NCBI GenBank assembly: GCA_003153055.1
Contig: PMBV01000358.1
Span: 1 to 10,278, forward strand
DNA: 10,278 bases
Source: Myxococcales bacterium
Lineage (GTDB): Bacteria; Myxococcota; Myxococcia; Myxococcales; Myxococcaceae
Direction of reading: 5' to 3'
Position 1 is the first letter of the stretch, and every line of letters starts with the position of its first letter. Positions 5,553 through 10,278 of this stretch are shown one piece after another. The notes under the pieces were generated by a model. It worked only from the letters and a program-made list of their open reading frames with translations. It was not told where the DNA came from and searched no databases. A program made the position numbers and the translations under genes.

Positions 5553-6901
5553 TCCAGCTCCGAGGGCTTGATGACGCTGACCTTCCCGAACCGTTCGAGC
5601 TTGGGGCCCATGGCCTGGGCGTTCCCGACCACCGTGATGACGCGCGCTGGTCCGTCGAAGAGGTGGGCCTTGGCGGCCCGGGCCGCTTCCCTCGCCGTCA
5701 CCGCCGACACCCGCTCCCGGTAGAGCGAGAGCCACTCGTCATCGAGGCCGTAGTGAACCACGTCGGCGATGGCCCCCGCGATGGCCTCGTTGGTCTCGAG
5801 GCGCGCAGGGTAGAGCCCGGAGATGTAGCGCTGCACGGTGGCGAGCTCGCGCGGGTTTGGCCCCCGAGCGCGCATCTTGGACACCTCGCCAAGCGCGATA
5901 TCGAGCAAGGTGTCGACCGTCTCGGTGCGAGTGAAGCTCGAGATGGAGAAGCTCCCCGCGCCGCTCAGCATGTCGAAGGAGCTCCCAGCTCCGTAGCTGA
6001 GCCCGCGCTTCACTCGGATCTCGGTCACCAGCCGCGAGGTGAAGCCGCCGCCCAGCACGGTGTTCATCACCATGAGGGGGAAGTGATCGGAGTGCCCGCG
6101 GGCCACGCCCGTGGCTCCGATGCGAACCTGGGCCTGGGTCTGCTCGGGCTTGTCCACCACGACGATCTCGCCCGGCCGAACGATGCCCCGCCATTGGGGG
6201 ACTGGAGGCGGCGCCGGTGGACCGCCCGACCAGGCCCCGAACGATCGCTCGACCCAACGCATCACCTGATCGGGGTCGAGATCGCCCACCAGGTAGAGCT
6301 GGGCGATGCGGGGGCCGAGGCGCTCGCGGTGGAAGGCGCGGAGATCCTCGAGGGTGAAGCGCTCGACGTCGGCCTTGCCCCCGGACGCCTCGTGGCCGTA
6401 GGGATGCTCGCCCCACACCGCCCGAATGAGGGCCCGGTCGGCCAGCGACGAGGGGTCGTCGAGCTCGTTGGTCAGCATCGCCAACGTTCGCCGGCGAGCC
6501 AGCTCGACCTCGGTCTCGGGGAAGTCGGGGGCCATCACCAGCTTCGAGAAGACGTCGAGCATGGGCCCCAAGTGCTTCGTCGGCGTGCTCATCGAGACGA
6601 CGACGTTCTCCTCGTTGGCGAAGCCGCCCATCGACGCCCCGACGAGCTCGACCTCGTCACTGAGCTGATCGGCCGAAAGACCTCCGGCGCCCCGGCGGAA
6701 CAGGCGCGCGCCAAAGTCGGCGAGCCCAAAGCGGCCCGGTTGGTCGAAGGCGCTCCCGGCCCGCACGATGAGCCGCGCGGCCACCAGCGGGAGCGGCCCC
6801 CGCCGCAAGAGGTAGACGTCGAGGCCGTTGGCCAGGGTGCGCTTCTCCCTCTCGGGCAGCTTGAAGGGGCGGAGCTTGAGAACGGTCGCGCGGGCGCTCA
6901 C
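5549..6901 (-). CDS. M16 peptidase-like protein, zinc-site-lacking partner subunit
   Basis: Non-catalytic half of a predicted M16B heterodimeric metallopeptidase. It has 450 residues with the two-domain M16 layout. Where active members have HxxEH it reads D62-F-G-A65-R66 (GLADFGARLF), so all three HxxEH zinc/catalytic positions are lost. It keeps the substrate-binding R/Y pair, R296 and Y303, in IRVKRGLSYG. The glycine-rich segment VLGGGFTSRL (282-291) is typical of the C-terminal domain. No signal peptide is visible, so it is probably cytoplasmic. The GTG start at 6901 overlaps the upstream M16 stop (6898-6900) as GTGA. The frame extends to 7036 but that text is not family-like. Its own stop forms a second GTGA with the pseudouridine synthase gene. 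The fold parallels mitochondrial processing peptidase alpha, whose partner carries the zinc. Substrate unknown. Confidence 0.92.
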   Translation of the reverse strand: MSARATVLKLRPFKLPEREKRTLANGLDVYLLRRGPLPLVAARLIVRAGSAFDQPGRFGLADFGARLFRRGAGGLSADQLSDEVELVGASMGGFANEENVVVSMSTPTKHLGPMLDVFSKLVMAPDFPETEVELARRRTLAMLTNELDDPSSLADRALIRAVWGEHPYGHEASGGKADVERFTLEDLRAFHRERLGPRIAQLYLVGDLDPDQVMRWVERSFGAWSGGPPAPPPVPQWRGIVRPGEIVVVDKPEQTQAQVRIGATGVARGHSDHFPLMVMNTVLGGGFTSRLVTEIRVKRGLSYGAGSSFDMLSGAGSFSISSFTRTETVDTLLDIALGEVSKMRARGPNPRELATVQRYISGLYPARLETNEAIAGAIADVVHYGLDDEWLSLYRERVSAVTAREAARAAKAHLFDGPARVITVVGNAQAMGPKLERFGKVSVIKPSELE

Positions 6902-8214
6902 GAAGGCACCTCCTCTGAAGGCACCAGCGTGACGACGGACCTTCGCTCGGGTGACAGGTACTTCTTGGCCGCCGCCTGCACCTGCGCCCCGGTGATGGAC
7001 TCGTAGCGCGCGGCCAGCTCGAGACCTCGCCGCCACGACCCCAGCATCAGCTCGTAGCTCCCCAGCGCGTGCGCCCGGCCGTTGTTGGTGGCGAGCTCAC
7101 GGAGCAGGTGCGTCGACAGGTTGTTGCGGGCCTTGGTGAGCTCTCGCTCGGTGAGGCCCTGGGCAGCGACCTTGGCGAGCTCCTCGTACAGGGCGGCCTC
7201 GGTCTTCGCCGGGTCGGCGTCGGGCTTGAGCTCGAGGCTCACCATGAAGGTCCCCGGGTCGAAGCGCCAGGTCCAGTCGACCGAGGCCGACACGGCCAGC
7301 TCCCGCTCGAAGACGAGGGCCTTGAGCAGGCGGCTCGATTGCCCCACCGACAGGGCGTACTGCAGCACGTCGAGGGTGAGCGTATCGGGGTCACCGGCCG
7401 AGGGGCCCCGCCACGCCACCAGGAGAGATGGAGCCTGGGCTGGGTGCCGAACCTGAGCCCGTCGCTCGCCCTTCTGGGGTGGCTCCGAGTCCACCACCGA
7501 GGCAATCGCCGGCCCTGCCTTGATGCCACCGTAGGCCTTCTTGATGGTCTTGAGGGCGTGCCGTGGATCGAAGTCACCCGCCAGGTACACGGTGGCGTTG
7601 TTGGGGGCATAGAAGGTGCGGAAGTACTCCAGGCAGTCAGCGCGAGAGATCCGCTCGATGTCCTTCATCCACCCGATGACGGGCCAGCGGTACGGGTGGG
7701 CCTTGTACACGAGGGTGGCCAGCTCTTCGTCCATCATCCCGGCGATCTCGTTGTCGACGCGCATGCGCCGCTCTTCCATCACCACCTGCCGCTCGCTCTC
7801 GAGCTTCTTGGGCGTCACCGACAAGGAGCGCATGCGGTCCGACTCGAGATCGACCACGGTCTCCAGGGCCTCGGCCATGAAGTCCTCGTAGTACACGGTG
7901 AGATCGTTCGAGGTGTACGCGTTCGAGGTGCCTCCGCTCGACTCGAGCACCTGATCGAACTCCCCCGGCCCGTACTTCTTGGCCCCGTTGAACATCATGT
8001 GCTCGAAGAGGTGGCTGATGCCGGTGATGCCCGGGCGCTCGTTGCGCGAGCCCACCCGAAAAAACGTGTAGAAGCTGCAGGTCGGCACGCCGTTCGAAGG
8101 GAGCAGCCGGACCTTGAGGCCGTTGGGCAACCTCGCTTCGATGACGGTCTTGGCGATGGCCTCGAGCGCGGGAGGCAGGGCTTCTGTGGGGGGGGACGTG
8201 CGGCGAACGGACAT
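6898..8214 (-). CDS. M16 family zinc metallopeptidase, catalytic subunit
   Basis: Catalytic half of the predicted M16B heterodimer. It has 438 residues. The inverted zinc motif H68-L-F-E71-H72 (GISHLFEHMMFNGAKKYGPG) is intact, followed by SSGGTSNAYTSNDLTVYYED (92-111) and a likely third zinc ligand, E147, in ERQVVMEERR. In the C-terminal domain the R/Y substrate-binding pair is missing: the aligned positions are V301 and V308 in RLLKALVFERELAVSA. It should therefore depend on the downstream subunit, which has that pair. No signal peptide is seen. The ATG at 8214 is used; no strong Shine-Dalgarno precedes it. Eight consecutive C (sense strand) fall in codons 7-9, a possible slippage tract. It follows the response regulator by 67 bp and overlaps the next M16 gene by GTGA. 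Confidence 0.94.
   Translation of the reverse strand: MSVRRTSPPTEALPPALEAIAKTVIEARLPNGLKVRLLPSNGVPTCSFYTFFRVGSRNERPGITGISHLFEHMMFNGAKKYGPGEFDQVLESSGGTSNAYTSNDLTVYYEDFMAEALETVVDLESDRMRSLSVTPKKLESERQVVMEERRMRVDNEIAGMMDEELATLVYKAHPYRWPVIGWMKDIERISRADCLEYFRTFYAPNNATVYLAGDFDPRHALKTIKKAYGGIKAGPAIASVVDSEPPQKGERRAQVRHPAQAPSLLVAWRGPSAGDPDTLTLDVLQYALSVGQSSRLLKALVFERELAVSASVDWTWRFDPGTFMVSLELKPDADPAKTEAALYEELAKVAAQGLTERELTKARNNLSTHLLRELATNNGRAHALGSYELMLGSWRRGLELAARYESITGAQVQAAAKKYLSPERRSVVTLVPSEEVPS
8188..8195. repeat. Homopolymer run of eight G/C at the start of the catalytic M16 gene
   Basis: Eight G on the plus strand (eight C in the sense strand) lie within codons 7-9 of the catalytic M16 gene. A one-base slip would abolish both the protein and its coupling to the downstream genes. 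No alternative in-frame ATG occurs before M73. Confidence 0.8.
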
Positions 8215-8233
8215 TGGAGAGCACCGTAACCAG

Positions 8234-8283
8234 CCCTCGGAGGATTAGCCCAAAGAATCGGCCACCGAGGGAGCCTCCGGCTC
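8234..8283 (-). promoter_or_regulatory. Inverted repeats in the leader between response regulator and M16 genes
   Basis: GAGCC-TCC-GGCTC (8271-8283) is a small hairpin over the response regulator stop codon. CCCTCGG (8234-8240) and CCGAGGG (8265-8271) are perfect 7-bp arms spaced by 24 bases. The two structures share position 8271, so they can compete. They fill most of the only sizable gap in the array. A TTCTTT stretch follows on the transcript strand, weaker than a true U-tract. An attenuator, weak terminator or protein site are all possible. Confidence 0.3.
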
Positions 8284-8944
8284 ACACCTCGACGATGCCG
8301 GCCTTGAGCGCGAGGACCACCGCGTCGACGTGGCTGTTGACACCCATCTTCCGGTAGACGTGCGAGAGCTGGGTTCGCACGGCGCGACGCTCGAGGCTCA
8401 TCACCTGCCCGACCTCGGCGTTCGACAGGCCCTTGGCGACATAGCGGAGCACGTCGAGCTCGACGGGGCTGAGCCGCCAAGGGTTCTCCCCCGCCTCCGG
8501 CCGCGCCTGCACCGACTGGAAGTAGTTCCAGAACCGGCGGGCGATGATGGGCTCGAGCACCGTGCCACCGGCGACCACGTCGTGGATACCGGCGCGGATC
8601 TTCTCTGGCCCCACCCGCTTGACGAGGTAGCCCGACGCTCCGGCCTGCATGGCCTGGTAGACTTTCTCCTCGTCGTCGAAGGAGGTGAGAATCAGCACCT
8701 CGAGCGCATGGCCCAAGCGCTTGACCCGGCGGGTGACCTCGATGCCGTCGATGCCAGGGAGCTCGAGGTCGAGCAGCAGCACGTCAGGCTCGAGGCGCCC
8801 CACTTGCTCCACGCCCTCTTCGCCGGTCTGGGCCGAGCCCAGCACCTCGAGCTCGTCGAAGGCACCCAGCACCTTGACCAGGTTCTTGCGGAGCGCCGGT
8901 TGGTCCTCGACGATGAAGACGCGGACCCGCTGGGGCTCGGTCAC
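8282..8944 (-). CDS. NarL/LuxR-type response regulator (orphan)
   Basis: DNA-binding two-component regulator. It has 220 residues. The receiver domain (about 7-122) has the acidic pair E13-D14, phosphoacceptor D59 (DVLLLDLELPGIDG), switch T87 (LILTSFD) and K109 (GYLVKR), so it should be phosphorylatable. A linker follows, then a LuxR-type helix-turn-helix (about 157-215): LSPVELDVLRYVAKGLSNAE, with the recognition region SLERRAVRTQLSHVYRKMGV. The GTG start at 8944 overlaps the upstream zinc-ribbon gene's stop (8941-8943) as GTGA and places the receiver N-terminus correctly. Upstream in-frame text is not protein-like. No histidine kinase lies in the window, so its partner is unknown. Targets could include the palindrome in the nearby divergent promoter region, but that is speculation. 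Confidence 0.94.
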   Translation of the reverse strand: MTEPQRVRVFIVEDQPALRKNLVKVLGAFDELEVLGSAQTGEEGVEQVGRLEPDVLLLDLELPGIDGIEVTRRVKRLGHALEVLILTSFDDEEKVYQAMQAGASGYLVKRVGPEKIRAGIHDVVAGGTVLEPIIARRFWNYFQSVQARPEAGENPWRLSPVELDVLRYVAKGLSNAEVGQVMSLERRAVRTQLSHVYRKMGVNSHVDAVVLALKAGIVEV

Positions 8945-9225
8945 GGCCTGGGTCTCCCTTTGAGCCCGCGGCGCCGTCGAGCCAGCGGAGCCACGGCGTC
9001 GAATCGAAAGCCACAGAACACGCAGGCACGCCCGCGCCTCCCGTTGGGCAGCTGGGACAAGCAGCCCGGACACCGAGGGCCCGTGGGTCGCACGGTGGGC
9101 TTGGCCGGCGGGCTGACCGCGCGCTTGGCCAGACGCCGCTCGAGCTGGCGAACTCTGACCTCGAGCTCGCTCACGCGCTCGACGAGGGCTTGAGAGGCCG
9201 CTCCTTTCGTTCGGCGCAGTGACAT
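8941..9225 (-). CDS. Small coiled-coil zinc-ribbon protein
   Basis: Uncharacterised basic protein of 94 residues. The N-terminal half (about 13-34, ALVERVSELEVRVRQLERRL) has heptad-like leucine/valine spacing, suggesting a short coiled coil and oligomerisation. A Pro/Lys linker follows, then two CxxC knuckles, C52/C55 (CPGC) and C68/C71 (CVFC), forming a zinc ribbon, and an Arg-rich tail. The ATG at 9225 starts it. No clear Shine-Dalgarno is seen, and a later GTG (residue 18) is possible but would cut the coiled coil. It is the first gene of the five-gene minus array and overlaps the response regulator by GTGA, so the two are probably made together. A role as an accessory or DNA/RNA-binding partner is inference. 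It is unrelated in layout to the zinc-ribbon gene at 3599. Confidence 0.8.
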   Translation of the reverse strand: MSLRRTKGAASQALVERVSELEVRVRQLERRLAKRAVSPPAKPTVRPTGPRCPGCLSQLPNGRRGRACVFCGFRFDAVAPLARRRRGLKGRPRP

Positions 9226-9234
9226 CGGGTGTGC

Positions 9235-9254
9235 GAGAGTGCCATGGCATTCTC
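9235..9254. promoter_or_regulatory. 20-bp near-perfect palindrome, candidate operator in divergent promoter region
   Basis: The dyad is centred between 9244 and 9245. Nine of ten base pairs of symmetry hold; only 9239/9250 (G/T) fails. The core TGCCATGGCA (9240-9249) is perfect, flanked by GAGA and TCTC. It lies in the 43 bp between the zinc-ribbon gene start (9225, leftward) and the nucleotidase start (9269, rightward), 10-15 bp from each, so it must overlap any promoter there. It fits a dimeric regulator controlling both directions. Confidence 0.5.
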
Positions 9255-9257
9255 CCG

Positions 9258-9271
9258 AAAGGAATCATGTG
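9258..9271 (+). promoter_or_regulatory. Ribosome binding site deciding the GTG start of the nucleotidase
   Basis: AAAGGA (9258-9263) precedes GTG (9269-9271) by 5 bases. An ATG at 9267 overlaps it but is in another frame, and an upstream in-frame GTG at 9239 has only a weak GAGA and would start inside the palindrome. This supports 9269. Confidence 0.65.
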
Positions 9272-10278
9272 GATTCGATTCACGGAGGCGCGGCTCGCAC
9301 GGCCGCGCAACGCAACGCGCTCGCCGCCGAAGCGCGCGCCGAGGAGCTGCTCGCCGCCGAGGGCCTGAGGACGATCCTCGGGCGACCGACCCAGAGTGAC
9401 ACCCCGCCGCCCCGGCAGGTCTTCGTCAACCGCAGCCTTCACCTGGCCGATGTCGAGCTCATCGGCTTCGACATGGACTACACGCTGGCGATCTACCACC
9501 TGCGCCGCCTCGAGCTCCTGTCGTACGACATGACGGTGGAGCGGCTGGTGACGGCCCGCGGGTACCCCCCGGAGCTTCGCGCCATTCCCTACGATCACCT
9601 CTTCGTGCAACGCGGTCTGTTCGTCGACAAGAAGCACGGGAACCTGCTCAAGATCGACCGCTTCGGCCACGTCGGCCGGGCCTACCATGGGCGCAAACCG
9701 CTGGAGCAAGCCGAGGTCGATCGGCTGTACCACAACGAGCGGATCCGCCTGAAGAACACCGAGTACGCGTGGATCGACACGCTCTTCGCGCTGCCCGAGG
9801 CCTGCCTGCTGGCGGGCATCATCGAGCTGTTCGAGGGCACGCTCCGGCGGCCCATCGACTACACGAAGCTGTACGACGACATTCGCGAGGCCATCGACAC
9901 GGTTCATCGTGACAACTCGCTCAAGCGGGTCATTCGGCAAGACATCGCCCGCTACATCTTCAAGGATCCAGAGCTGGGGCCCGCGCTCCACCGCCTGCGC
10001 TCCGGTGGCAAGCAGCTCTTCGTCCTCACCAATTCCCTGTGGGACTACACCAACGCGGTGATGTCGTATCTCCTCGACGGGGTGCTGCCCGAGTACCCCA
10101 GCTGGCGAAACTACTTCGACGTCATCATCACCGGCGGGGGCAAGCCGGCCTTCTTCGGCGAGGGTCAGCCGTTCTCGGAGATCGACGCCTCCACCGAAGA
10201 GAACCGGGTGCTGGGGCTCGCCACGACCCTGGAGCGCGGGAAGATCTACACCGGCGGCAACCTGGCCGACTTCGAGCG
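9269..10278 (+). CDS. HAD-superfamily 5'-nucleotidase (cN-II-like), 3' end missing
   Basis: Predicted cytosolic nucleotidase that dephosphorylates nucleoside monophosphates, probably purine ones as in the cN-II family; substrate preference is inferred. About 336 residues are visible before the window ends, with no stop; family members usually exceed 450. After an Ala/Arg-rich N-terminus, HAD motif I is D68-M-D70-Y-T72 (IGFDMDYTLAIYHLRRLELL), with D68 the expected nucleophile. Motif II is LFVLTNS (T254). Motif III lysine is K292 in IITGGGKPAFF, matching the cN-II RKPLFF context. GKIYTGGNLADFE at the edge is the start of the motif IV region. Third codon positions are strongly G/C, as in a real gene. 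It is divergent from the minus array, across 43 bp with a palindrome. The start is GTG with a good Shine-Dalgarno. Confidence 0.92.
   Translation, partial: MDSIHGGAARTAAQRNALAAEARAEELLAAEGLRTILGRPTQSDTPPPRQVFVNRSLHLADVELIGFDMDYTLAIYHLRRLELLSYDMTVERLVTARGYPPELRAIPYDHLFVQRGLFVDKKHGNLLKIDRFGHVGRAYHGRKPLEQAEVDRLYHNERIRLKNTEYAWIDTLFALPEACLLAGIIELFEGTLRRPIDYTKLYDDIREAIDTVHRDNSLKRVIRQDIARYIFKDPELGPALHRLRSGGKQLFVLTNSLWDYTNAVMSYLLDGVLPEYPSWRNYFDVIITGGGKPAFFGEGQPFSEIDASTEENRVLGLATTLERGKIYTGGNLADFE

Noticed and set aside
4738..5645. 16-base direct repeat CACCGTGATGACGCGC at 4738-4753 and 5630-5645
   Set aside because: One copy is inside the M16 gene (Arg-Val-Ile-Thr-Val codons) and one in the hairpin; flanks do not match, so chance sharing is more likely than duplication.
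5261..7006. Plus-strand open frame of 581 codons opposite the second M16 gene
   Set aside because: Antisense to a well-supported M16 gene and the pseudouridine synthase; composition is low-complexity and no family is recognisable.

Overview
The window looks like chromosomal DNA of a high-G+C Gram-negative bacterium, most likely a myxobacterium (Myxococcota, perhaps Cystobacterineae). This rests on strong G/C preference at third codon positions, long antisense open frames caused by that bias, frequent GTG and TTG starts, GTGA stop/start overlaps, and the gene families present. The taxonomy is inference. I see no mobile element, CRISPR array, tRNA or rRNA.

Layout from left to right. Positions 1-334 hold no convincing gene, only a GC-rich 27-bp tandem repeat and some palindromes. 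Positions 335-3516 (minus strand) are a compact three-gene lipid-transport operon: mlaE (permease), mlaF (ATPase) and an unusually long mlaD (MCE protein). This MlaD has an N-terminal membrane anchor, one MCE domain, a long helical stretch and a strand-rich C-terminus that looks like an outer-membrane barrel. An 82-bp divergent region with a central 14-bp perfect palindrome separates mlaE from a plus-strand gene (3599-4060) for a small zinc-ribbon protein with a Tudor/SH3-like tail. Positions 4061-4862 are about 800 bp with no credible gene but with a strong hairpin at 4714-4749.

Positions 4863-9225 (minus strand) carry a tightly packed five-gene array. In transcription order these are a small coiled-coil zinc-ribbon protein, a NarL/LuxR-type response regulator, an M16 peptidase with an intact zinc site, a second M16 protein without a zinc site, and an RluA-type pseudouridine synthase. 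Three of the four junctions are 4-bp GTGA overlaps; the fourth is a 67-bp gap. The two M16 proteins have complementary motif losses, as expected of an obligate heterodimer. At the right edge, a divergent plus-strand gene (from 9269, running off the window) encodes a HAD-family cN-II-like 5'-nucleotidase. It is separated from the minus array by only 43 bp, which hold a near-perfect 20-bp palindrome.

The most striking system is the MlaEFD operon. No separate mlaB, mlaC or mlaA is present, and MlaD appears built to span the envelope by itself. The second is the zinc-ribbon/response-regulator/M16-M16/pseudouridine-synthase array, whose genes have no obvious common pathway but are coupled at the translational level.
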